64,000 nt of DNA from Fodinibacter sp038258215 (lineage in GTDB: Bacteria; Actinomycetota; Actinomycetes; Actinomycetales; Dermatophilaceae): contig JBBSQC010000019.1 in NCBI GenBank assembly GCA_038258215.1, positions 1 to 64,000 of the forward strand, in the 5' to 3' direction. Shown piece by piece: positions 1-9,153 of the stretch. Within the stretch, counting starts at the first letter, position 1, and every line of letters begins with the position of its first letter. A model generated the notes under the pieces. That model worked only from the letters and a program-made list of their open reading frames with translations. It was not told the origin of the DNA and made no database searches. A program made the position numbers and the translations under genes.

Positions 1-444
1 AACGTCGGCGGCAACATGGACTTCAAGAACATGCTCGAGCGCGAGCGCCTGGAGTCCAAGAAGGTCTCCAAGACCCAGGCCGTGACGTCCAACCTCACCG
101 GCGCCCTGGCCGGCAAGACCGCGGACCGCAACGTGCACATCGGCCCGTCGGACTACGTCGCGTGGCTCGATGACCGCAAGTGGGCCTACGTGCGCCTCGA
201 GGGTCGCGCCTTCGGTGACGTACCGCTCAACCTGGAGTACAAGCTCGAGGTCTGGGACTCCCCCAACTCGGCCGGCATCATCATCGACGCCATCCGCGCG
301 GCGAAGATCGCCAAGGACCGCGGCATCGGCGGCGCCCTGCTGTCGGCGTCGTCCTACCTCATGAAGTCCCCGCCGGAGCAGCGCCCCGACGACATCGGTC
401 GCGCCAAGCTCGAGGCCTTCATCCGCGGCGAGGAGACCCGCTGA
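1..444 (+). CDS. ino1: myo-inositol-1-phosphate synthase, C-terminal part (5' end outside window)
   Basis: The reading frame is open from base 1 to the TGA at 442-444, giving the last 147 residues of an inositol-3-phosphate synthase. Visible family signatures are NVGGNMDFKNML, LERERLESKKVSKT and SDYVAWLDDRKWAYVRLEG, followed by DSPNSAGIIIDAIR; all belong to the C-terminal NAD/substrate domain of the actinobacterial Ino1 family. The enzyme converts glucose-6-phosphate to myo-inositol-3-phosphate in the cytosol, feeding phosphatidylinositol and mycothiol. The true start lies upstream of the window. The gene is convergent with the transglutaminase-fold gene and is followed by a strong hairpin at 469-505. 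Confidence 0.93.
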   Translation, partial: NVGGNMDFKNMLERERLESKKVSKTQAVTSNLTGALAGKTADRNVHIGPSDYVAWLDDRKWAYVRLEGRAFGDVPLNLEYKLEVWDSPNSAGIIIDAIRAAKIAKDRGIGGALLSASSYLMKSPPEQRPDDIGRAKLEAFIRGEETR

Positions 445-468
445 CGCGGAGCCCCACCCGCAGCACCC

Positions 469-505
469 GGGATGCCGTCCACGCACCACGCGTGGGCGGC
501 ATCCC
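469..505 (+). terminator. intrinsic-type hairpin after ino1
   Basis: A 16-bp stem (469-484 with 490-505, one G-T mismatch) encloses a 5-nt loop. It starts 25 bases after the ino1 stop codon and has no T-tract, as is common in high-GC actinobacteria. It lies between convergent genes and could stop transcription from either side. Confidence 0.75.
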
Positions 506-523
506 GTCGTCCGCCCCCGCCGC

Positions 524-657
524 AAAGAACTGACCAATAGGTCACTTGTTCACGACCACCGGCCCGCCCCCGGCGTAAAGAACTGACCTATTGGTCGATT
601 GTTCACGACCACCGGCCCGCCCCCACCCGTAAAGAACTGACCTATTGGTCGATTGTT
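524..657. repeat. three-copy tandem repeat with a GACCtattGGTC inverted core
   Basis: Three copies begin at 524, 577 and 631 (periods 53 and 54). Each opens with AAAGAACTGACC, has a GACC-4nt-GGTC dyad and continues into CACGACCACCGGCCCGCCCCC; the third copy is cut short near 657. Copy 1 has the dyad centre reversed (AATA instead of TATT). It lies between two convergent genes, so it is not an obvious promoter. Function unknown. Confidence 0.85.
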
Positions 658-673
658 GTACGGGGGCGGGGGG

Positions 674-3139
674 TCAGTCGCGGGCCGGGGAGAGGCGGGG
701 GATGCCGGGGAGCCGCGGCAGGGTCGGACGTCGCCGCGCGATGCCCTCGGGCCGGGTGAGCAGCGGGCGGGGATCGGCGTCGGAGCGGAACCTGGCCCAG
801 CCACCGACACTGGCTCGGAGCTCCTCGCGGACCGCGTCGGCCGTCTCGGCACAGTCCTGCGCCCGCTCCTCCGACCCCTCACCCGGGCCGAACACGACGG
901 CGTCGGAGCGGGCGGCGAGCACCGGCGCTCCGCCGACCCCCGCCTCGGCGAGCACGGTGGCCTGCTCGCGCCGGGTCGCCGCACGAGGCACGTGCACCCC
1001 GAGCGAGCGCGACTCGGCGACGAGGTCGCGCCAGACCCACGCCACCCGGGCCGGCACCGGCCCGGTGGTCGAATGCCGTTGCCGGCGTCGGGCCTTGAGC
1101 CACCGGACGAGGAAGAAGGCACCGGCGAGGACGAGCGCCGGCAGGAGCAGGCCGAGCACGAGCAGCTTGAGCCACCACGGCCAGGCGCCGACGTCGAACG
1201 GGCTCTTCTTGCGCTTGGTGATGTCGGTGGCGTTCTGGGCCTGGTCGGGGCCCTGGAGCAGCGACGGCGGGTTGACGCCCGCCGGCGGCGGCACCTGCGC
1301 TCCGACCTTCTGCTCCTCCGACAGCAGCTGCTGCTCGCTGGGGGTCTTGTCCCGGCTCGGCACGAAGGTCTCCGGCCGCAGCGAGAACCACGACCCGTCG
1401 GTTTGCTGCACCTCCATCCATGCGTGCACGTCCTTGCCGAGCACCCGCCCGCCGGCCTCGGGCTCGGCGCCCATGACGACACGTGACGGGATGCCCAGGC
1501 GGCGGGCTACGAGGGCGAGCGTCGCGGCATACTGCTCGTCGTTCCCGGCGAGCTTGGTCGACCCGACGAACCGGGCCAGGCGGGCCACCGCGTGGCCGGG
1601 GAGGTAGACCTTCTCGAAGCTGTTGGGGGTGCCACCGTCGGTGTACGTGCCCTCGGTGCGCATCTGCCCGGCGGCGGCCCGCAGCTTGGGCCATGAACCA
1701 TCCACCCGGTTGGTCCAGGAGTCGATGCGCGAGCCCAGGAAATCCAGACCGGCGGGAGAGGCCGCCCCACCGGCGACGTCGAGGTCCTCGGGCAGCTCGC
1801 TCGGCGCCGGATCGGGCAGCACCGCGGTCATCGAGTAGGACTCGCCACCGAGCAGCTGGGCCGGCACCACCGCGGTCTCGGTGTCGGTGTTGAGCCACAG
1901 CTGGTCGGCGAGCTCGTCGGAGCGCGCGCCGCTGAACTCGATCCGGGTCGGCGACCCCACGGTCGGCAGCCACGGGCCGGTGTAGCCCCGCTCGGGCACC
2001 TGGACCGTGACGTCGGCGGAGGTGCCGCCACGGGCGGTGCCGATCCGCGAGCCGACCTGCTGGAAGGGCACACCGTCGGTGCTGCGGTCGGCGGCCCCGA
2101 AGACCAGGCCGTCATAGGCGTCGAGGGTCGCGAAGCGCACCAGCGTGCCCTGGGGCAGCCCGCTGACCCGCAGCACCTCCACGTCGTAGAGCTCGGCGGG
2201 GTTGGGCTCGGTGTACTGGCGGAAGCCGGGGAGCGGGCTGGCGAACTGCGACACGTCCAGGGGTGGCACCAGCCCGGTGCGCACGACCTCCCGGCGCTGG
2301 GCGCGGTCCGTCCCCGGCAGCAGGGGGGCCGCGACCAGCCCCGCCACCACGGCGACCGCGACGAGCACGCCGCCGGTGGCGATCCGGGCCCGGCGACCGG
2401 CGCCGTTCTGGATGGGAGCGCGGCCACGCTGGGCCCGCACGACGAGCCACCCCACGAGCACCACGGCGAAGCCGACCCCCTGCACCACGAGAGCCGCCGG
2501 CTCGAGGGTTCCAAGGGCGATCGAGCCGACGAGGAGCATCAGGGGCACCAGGGCGGTGACGGGCACGCTCTGCCACCGGCGGGCCACACCGAGGGTCAGA
2601 GAACCGCCGAGCAGGCCCGCGAGCCACGGCAACGCGAGCACCGGCCCGCGCGCGTCCACCGGCGGCAGCAGGGTCAGCCAGCGCTTCCACCCGGTGACCG
2701 CCCAGGACGCCAGATCGGCGAACGTCTGACCCGTCGGCAGCACCCCGGCGACGAGGTCACCGCGCACCGCCACCGGGCCGCCGAGGACGAAGTAGGTGGC
2801 CGAGAGCACCAGCAGGGTGACCACGGCGAACCATCGGTATGCCGTGGCCAGGTGACCGATGGCCAGCCCCAGCACCAGCCCGACGCCGGCCGCGACGACC
2901 CACTGGAACCCCAGGAACCCGGTGCGCAGCCCGACGAGGGCGATGACGACGAGCAGGGCGGAGAACGCGGCGTCGACGAGGGTGTCCCGGTCGGGGACGG
3001 CGACAGCGAGAGCACCGGGCGCGTCTGGGTCCCGCACGCGGCGTCCCCGGGCCCGACGACTCGCGCCTCCGCGCAGGGCGTCGGCGAGGCTCGGCTGCAC
3101 GGGACGGTCCCCACCCGCCACCCCCGGGGCGCTGCTCAC
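674..3139 (-). CDS. TgpA-like membrane protein with degenerate transglutaminase domain (DUF3488)
   Basis: About 821 residues. The N-terminal third has several hydrophobic helices (for example the segments around FSALLVVIALVGLR and VTLLVLSATYFVLGG). A periplasmic/extracytoplasmic transglutaminase-like core follows near residues 520-600, then another membrane helix (WWLKLLVLGLLLPALVLAGA) and a short cytoplasmic tail. The core reads GNDEQYAATLALVARRLGIPSRVV and DVHAWMEV. The usual catalytic Cys (normally DCEQFA) is Asp, and the usual Asp of a DPT motif is Arg (LRPE), so only the His remains. Start GTG at 3139 overlaps the DUF58 stop by four bases (GTGA). It is the last gene of the kinase/fibronectin/MoxR cluster. 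Membrane role is inferred; enzymatic activity is doubtful. Confidence 0.88.
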   Translation of the reverse strand: MSSAPGVAGGDRPVQPSLADALRGGASRRARGRRVRDPDAPGALAVAVPDRDTLVDAAFSALLVVIALVGLRTGFLGFQWVVAAGVGLVLGLAIGHLATAYRWFAVVTLLVLSATYFVLGGPVAVRGDLVAGVLPTGQTFADLASWAVTGWKRWLTLLPPVDARGPVLALPWLAGLLGGSLTLGVARRWQSVPVTALVPLMLLVGSIALGTLEPAALVVQGVGFAVVLVGWLVVRAQRGRAPIQNGAGRRARIATGGVLVAVAVVAGLVAAPLLPGTDRAQRREVVRTGLVPPLDVSQFASPLPGFRQYTEPNPAELYDVEVLRVSGLPQGTLVRFATLDAYDGLVFGAADRSTDGVPFQQVGSRIGTARGGTSADVTVQVPERGYTGPWLPTVGSPTRIEFSGARSDELADQLWLNTDTETAVVPAQLLGGESYSMTAVLPDPAPSELPEDLDVAGGAASPAGLDFLGSRIDSWTNRVDGSWPKLRAAAGQMRTEGTYTDGGTPNSFEKVYLPGHAVARLARFVGSTKLAGNDEQYAATLALVARRLGIPSRVVMGAEPEAGGRVLGKDVHAWMEVQQTDGSWFSLRPETFVPSRDKTPSEQQLLSEEQKVGAQVPPPAGVNPPSLLQGPDQAQNATDITKRKKSPFDVGAWPWWLKLLVLGLLLPALVLAGAFFLVRWLKARRRQRHSTTGPVPARVAWVWRDLVAESRSLGVHVPRAATRREQATVLAEAGVGGAPVLAARSDAVVFGPGEGSEERAQDCAETADAVREELRASVGGWARFRSDADPRPLLTRPEGIARRRPTLPRLPGIPRLSPARD

Positions 3140-4709
3140 GTCAGTGCCCCGGACATCAGCACCCGGCGCAGGTCGGTGAGCTCGCGGACGTGGAGCACGA
3201 CGAGGGACCCGACGCGGCGCACACCCACCGGAGCCGAGTCGTCGATGACGAGGGCCACCTTGACGACCTCGGGCTCGAACTGGGCCAGGGCGCGCTGGGC
3301 CTGGATGAACGGGCGGCGGATGCCGGTGACCAGCACGGCGACGCTGGCGTCCGGGGCCAGGGCCGCGGCGACCCCGGTCGAGCGGAACACGTCGAGGGGG
3401 GCCACCTCGGCCCGTGAGAACGCGTCGAGGGTGAGCGGGGCGGTGGTGCGCGAGGCCCGCTCGCCGTTGCACACCACGGTGGTGTCCTGCTCGTCGAGGA
3501 TCGAGCGCACGGCGAGGGAGGCCGCGCAGGAGATGCCGATCTCGACCGCGTCCTCGCCGCCGGCATACACCTCGGGGGTGGTGTCGACCACGAGCGCCAG
3601 GTGCGAGCGGCGGGTGTCGAGGAACTGGCGCACGAGCAGCCGGTCGTGCTTGGCGGAGGACCGCCAGTGGATGTAGCGCCGGTCGTCGCCGGGCTGGTAC
3701 TCGCGCAGCGCGTGGAAGGCCAGGTCCGACATCGACAGGTCCGGGGTGACCTCGCCCTCCAGGTCGCGCAGCAGCCCGGCCCCGAGGCTCTCCAGCGCCA
3801 CGGTGAACGGGTGCACGAAGAGCTCGGTGCGCTCGGTCCACTCGACGGTGCGGCGCACGAGTCCGAGCGGGTCGCCGTGCACGGTGGTCGCCGGCCCGAC
3901 GGGCACGACCCCGCGGTGCCGGGTCGGCACGACGAACAGCTCCTCGTGGGTGCGGCCCGAGGCGAGGGCGGGCAGGGTGAAGCGGGCCGCGGTCCGCCCG
4001 ACGGGCAGCTCCAGCAGCACGGGCAGCAGCGGCCGGGCCGAGGTGTTGGTCACCTCGAGGCGGCCCGTCGCCGGGTCACCCACGGTGACCCGGGTGGGCT
4101 CCACGTCGCAGCGGATCACCAGGCGCGCGCGGCCGATCGCGAGGAGGAGGCAGCAGGCGACCAGCACCAGGCAGGCCATGGCCGCCATCGCGAGCTCGGT
4201 CCAGGCGTAGCGGGCGGTGAGCCACCAGGACAGGACGCCGACACCGACCACGGTCCAGCCCAGGGGCGCGACCCAGCGCAACACGTCGACGACGGGGTGC
4301 CAGATCGGTCTCGTCGAGTCGGCCAGCGGGCGGATCCGCGAGCCGGTGAGGACGAGGATCCGGGCGCCGGTCTCGGTGAGGGCCGGCGGGATCTGCACCC
4401 GGGGCAGGGTGATCGTGCGCGTCTCCACCTTGCGACGCACCGGCCGTGAGCCGCCTGCGGGGCCCTCGCCGAGGCTCGCCGGGCGCAGGTCGTCGGGGCC
4501 GGATGCCGTGGAGCGCGAGGCGGGACGCGGGAGCCGCGCGGACCAGGAGCGCGCCCGGGAGCGCACCCGGTCGACCGGGGAAGCAGTCTCGGGCGAATCC
4601 TTCCGGACGGCGCGCGAGACCGTGTCCGGAGGAGGGGTCGACGACGAGCCGGGCGGTGGGGTGAGCCCCGACCGCCGCGTGGTCGCCTCGATGTCCTCCG
4701 GACCCTGCG

Positions 4710-4713
<4 letters not shown>
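3136..4713 (-). CDS. DUF58 (vWA-like) membrane-anchored protein
   Basis: 525 residues. A Pro/Ser-rich cytoplasmic N-terminus of about 130 residues is followed by two membrane helices (around PLGWTVVGVGVLSWWL and AMAAMACLVLVACCLLLAIG). The DUF58 domain carries the hallmark stretch HALREYQPGDDRRYIHWRSS, then a vWA-like fold with LVVDTTPE. DUF58 proteins are typical partners of MoxR AAA+ ATPases and are thought to help assemble or remodel membrane or surface complexes. Start ATG at 4713 overlaps the MoxR stop (ATGA), and the stop overlaps the start of the transglutaminase-fold gene. The three genes are therefore translationally coupled. Confidence 0.92.
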
Positions 4714-5681
<968 letters not shown>

Positions 5682-5721
5682 GCGGGGGGACCCTTCATCG
5701 AGGTTGACATGGAGCGCTGGT

Positions 5722-8700
5722 TCACCAGCCGACAGCGGCAGATCGGTGGCAGGTGCCGCCGCGACACAGCCGGATGGAGACCGGGCCGTTGCCGTCGTCG
5801 ACGACGATGCCGGAGGAGGCGTAGTTCCCCCTGTTGGTGCTGTCTCCGGAGCCGTCGCCGCTCGGGTAGAAGGGCACCGACGACGTGTAGCTCCCGTTCT
5901 TGGTGAAGACGGTGACGGTCCACCCGCCACCGCCGGCCGGGAAGTCGCGGATCTTGAAGTCGACCCTCGGGCAGGGGTCAGCCGTGCAGCCGGATCCGTT
6001 GGTCACGGTCATCTGCGGGCCCGTGTGGACGTTGTAGACCGTCGGCGGCGGATTCGGGATGGTCACCGTGGAGTAGCCGGTCCACGACGACCAGCCGGCA
6101 TCCGACTGGGCGCGGACGCGGATCTTGTAGCTCCCACCGGGGGAGCCGCTGACACGGTGCGTGGTCTTGCCGCCCCCGAAGGTGCCCCCGCCGGATCCGT
6201 CGATCTGGACGGCCGTGATGGGGCGCCCGTTGGTCGGGAGGTTCCAGGACCAGTTGGCGTCGTTGCCGCTCCGGCTGCCCTTGAGGCCGCTGGGCGTGAT
6301 GGTGTTGCCGTAGGGGGTGGCGCCGTCGCTGACCCGGTTGGACTCCTGCCCACCGGAGTTCACGGTCCACACCGTGATCGTGTAGGCCTTCGTCGGGCTG
6401 GTGTCGAAGGGGCCGACGTTGAACACCTTCTGCGAGCCGGACGCACAGCCGCAGGAGACTGTGCCCGACGTGCCGCCGCCGGACCACCGGATGGCGCTGA
6501 AGCTGCCCGCGCGCGGCTTCCCGACGCCCACGGTCATCTGGATCCGGCCGTTGGCCGACGGGGTGCTCGCCTTGGCCGTCGGCGTGGACGGCTGCCCGAC
6601 GGAGGTGAACGACGAGGAGTCCCCTCGCGGCCCCTCGATGTCGGCACCGTTGGTGACGGTCGCGGCATACGCGTAGGTGCGCCCGTCGTAGGGGATGACG
6701 TCACGGGCGGTGCGCACGCTGGGGGAGGTCTTGGCGACCTGCGTCCAGGCGGCGCCGTCGACGGAGCGGTAGAGCGTGTAGCCGGAGATGGGCGGGCCGT
6801 TCGCCTTGCCCTGGCCCCAGGAGATGGTCAGGGTGGCGGAGTCGGCGGCCGGGCCCGGGCCGCTGGCGGCGATGGTCGGCTTGGCCAGGGCGGGGGGCGT
6901 GCCGGCCGACTGCATCGTGACGGCGGGGCCGAACGGCCCGGCGCCCAGCTCGTTCCACGCCTGCACCTGCACGGACTGCTCGTCGTAGTTGTCCAGGCCG
7001 TTGACGGTCGCGGCGAGGGATGCCGCCGGCACGTCACGGGTCACGGTCGACCCGGCCCCGGAGATGAGCCGCACGACGTACTTCTCCAGGGCGCTGCCCT
7101 CGTTGCGCGGTGCCGTCCACGCGATGGACAGCCGGCCGTCGCCGCGCGAGGTCATCCGCACCCCGCTCACCGCGCCCGGCAGGGTGTCGGGGCGCACCGT
7201 GTTGCTGGGCCGGCTCGGGTCACCGGCGCCGACCCCGTTCTGCGCTGTCACGACGAAGGTGTAGTCCTTGCCGTTGGTCAGTCCGGTGATGGTGCACGGT
7301 GTCGCGGTGCACCGCAGGGTGCCCGACGAGCCACCCGACCACGTCACGTCGTAGCCGGCGATGGTGGACCCGCCGTCGTAGGTCGGCGGCAGCCACGACA
7401 CCCGGGCCTGTCCACCGGCGTCGCGGTCGGCGACGGCGCGCACCTGGCGTGGCTCCGACGGCGTGCCGAGCATGGTGACCGAGACCCGGCCGGTGGCGGA
7501 GCGGTCGGGCCCGTCACTGACCGTGATCCCGACGGATGCCGTGGGGCTGGGCTTCGGGCCGACGGCCAGGGTCAGCTCGCACCCCGACCGGGTCACGGTG
7601 AGGCCCGTGCCGCTCTCGACGGTGGCCCCGGTGATCGTGCACGACGGCTCGGCGAGGGGTGAGTCCAGGTAGGCGCGCACGTCGACGGTGCGCGACTGGC
7701 CCTCCTCAAGGCCGGTCACGCTGATCGGCCGCAGCCTCGGGGGCGGGAAGACCTTCTCCGCATTCGCAGCGTCAGCGCCCGCTTCCTTGCCCACCACGAC
7801 GACGCCGATGGAGACCGGCTCGGGAAGCCCTTCGGTGCGCACGGTGAGCCGGCCCCGGGAGCTCTTGGCGCCGGCATCCGCGTGCAGGGTGACCTGGCGC
7901 CCGCCGGTGCCCTCGGTGGTGAGGTCGGCGTCGGCCTCGATGTCCCAGCGCGTCTCGAAGCGCACGTCCTCGAGGGTCATCCCGACCGGCAGCCACGCGT
8001 GGCACACCGTGGGGATGTCGACGACCCGGTCCAGGCCACCGGCTAGCACCGTGACGGTGAGCTCGGGGCAGCGCAGCAGGGGCACCTTGGGGCCGATCTG
8101 CACGGGGATCGACACGTAGGCTGTGCCGAAGTCCATCTGGTCGATCTCCGTCTGGTCGGTCACCTCCAGCATGATCGCGGCCGGGCCGACGTAGCCACCG
8201 GTCGACTGGAGGGTCAGGGTCTTGTTGTCGGGCACCGACACCGAGAGGCTCTCGCCCGGGGAGGCGCTGACCGTCGCGGCGGTGGTGAGGGAGACGACCC
8301 TGCTGCGCGGCGAGCGCACGTAGTCCTCGAGCGACACGGTCTTCGAGGAGTCCTTGTCCATCGTGATGAGCGAGCCCGACACGACGAAGGGCTGGCCACC
8401 CGAGCCCGTGGGCACGTTGATCAGGGCCATCGCGCGGGCGCCGTCCTCGTCCTCGATGACGTAGGGCACGGCATACGCGTGGTCGAGGATGGTGACCCGG
8501 ACCTTCCCGTCCTCGACGACGGCATCCGGGGAGAGCGTCTCGACGATGCGCAGCGTCTCCGGGTCGGAGTCGACGTCGGTGTCGTTGGCGAGGGCGTCGA
8601 CCAGCGTCGAGGTCTCGCCCGGCTTGGGGGCGGCGACGTCGTCGTTGGCGACCGGCGGGTTGACGTAGCCCTTCACCGGGCGCACGAGGATCGAGGATCG

Positions 8701-9153
8701 GGAGGGGTCGAAGAGCCCGTCGCTGATGCCGTAGACGAGCTGGTGCGGCTTCGTGGTGTCCGCGGGGACCTTGGTGGTGACGGTCTTGTCGTCGTCCACG
8801 GTCCAGAGCCTGCGGTTCTCGACGGTGTTGAGCGTGTCGGTCTCGACGTCGACGACGTCGCCGCGGGCGATGAGGTCGTTGACCAGGGGCCGCACCGTGA
8901 CCGTCTTCGCGGGCGCCGCGAGCACCTCGTCGAGCACCGCGACGGGCGGCTGCGGGTCGCCGGGTGCCACGACCCCGACCCGCACGAAGGCTCGGCTGGT
9001 GGCCCCGAAGCGGTCCTGCACCTCGTAGGTGATGACCTCGGTGCCCGCCGCCAGCGGGAAGGACTCGTAGCGGATCGTCGACGGGCCGATCGCGACGACC
9101 CGGCCGTGGGTGAGGTCGACCGACCCGCCGTCGGCGCCGACGACGCCGGTCAC
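5722..9153 (-). CDS. Ig-like/fibronectin type III surface protein, C-terminal part (downstream of apparent frameshift)
   Basis: 1143 residues if read from the GTG at 9153. It begins in the middle of a cadherin/Ig-like repeat (SVTVTGVVGADGG continues the DPDGD motif broken upstream). A further Ig-like repeat follows (PPVANDDVAAPKPGE... ALANDTDVDSD), then at least three fibronectin III modules (VSWLPPTYDGGSTIAGYDV; LSIAWTAPRNEGSALEKYVV; LTISWGQGKANGPPISGYTL). The C-terminus is Gly/Ser/Cys-rich. It has no signal peptide of its own, so it makes sense only as the distal part of the upstream reading frame. The stop of the N-terminal part overlaps this GTG (GTGA), so some restart translation is possible. 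Extracellular scaffold role is inferred. Confidence 0.85.
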   Translation of the reverse strand: MTGVVGADGGSVDLTHGRVVAIGPSTIRYESFPLAAGTEVITYEVQDRFGATSRAFVRVGVVAPGDPQPPVAVLDEVLAAPAKTVTVRPLVNDLIARGDVVDVETDTLNTVENRRLWTVDDDKTVTTKVPADTTKPHQLVYGISDGLFDPSRSSILVRPVKGYVNPPVANDDVAAPKPGETSTLVDALANDTDVDSDPETLRIVETLSPDAVVEDGKVRVTILDHAYAVPYVIEDEDGARAMALINVPTGSGGQPFVVSGSLITMDKDSSKTVSLEDYVRSPRSRVVSLTTAATVSASPGESLSVSVPDNKTLTLQSTGGYVGPAAIMLEVTDQTEIDQMDFGTAYVSIPVQIGPKVPLLRCPELTVTVLAGGLDRVVDIPTVCHAWLPVGMTLEDVRFETRWDIEADADLTTEGTGGRQVTLHADAGAKSSRGRLTVRTEGLPEPVSIGVVVVGKEAGADAANAEKVFPPPRLRPISVTGLEEGQSRTVDVRAYLDSPLAEPSCTITGATVESGTGLTVTRSGCELTLAVGPKPSPTASVGITVSDGPDRSATGRVSVTMLGTPSEPRQVRAVADRDAGGQARVSWLPPTYDGGSTIAGYDVTWSGGSSGTLRCTATPCTITGLTNGKDYTFVVTAQNGVGAGDPSRPSNTVRPDTLPGAVSGVRMTSRGDGRLSIAWTAPRNEGSALEKYVVRLISGAGSTVTRDVPAASLAATVNGLDNYDEQSVQVQAWNELGAGPFGPAVTMQSAGTPPALAKPTIAASGPGPAADSATLTISWGQGKANGPPISGYTLYRSVDGAAWTQVAKTSPSVRTARDVIPYDGRTYAYAATVTNGADIEGPRGDSSSFTSVGQPSTPTAKASTPSANGRIQMTVGVGKPRAGSFSAIRWSGGGTSGTVSCGCASGSQKVFNVGPFDTSPTKAYTITVWTVNSGGQESNRVSDGATPYGNTITPSGLKGSRSGNDANWSWNLPTNGRPITAVQIDGSGGGTFGGGKTTHRVSGSPGGSYKIRVRAQSDAGWSSWTGYSTVTIPNPPPTVYNVHTGPQMTVTNGSGCTADPCPRVDFKIRDFPAGGGGWTVTVFTKNGSYTSSVPFYPSGDGSGDSTNRGNYASSGIVVDDGNGPVSIRLCRGGTCHRSAAVGW

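Noticed and set aside
550..1482. Minus-strand frame reading the tandem repeat as NNRPIGQFFT peptides
   Set aside because: Runs in the wrong frame through the transglutaminase-fold gene; one repeat spacing is 53, so the third copy leaves the frame.
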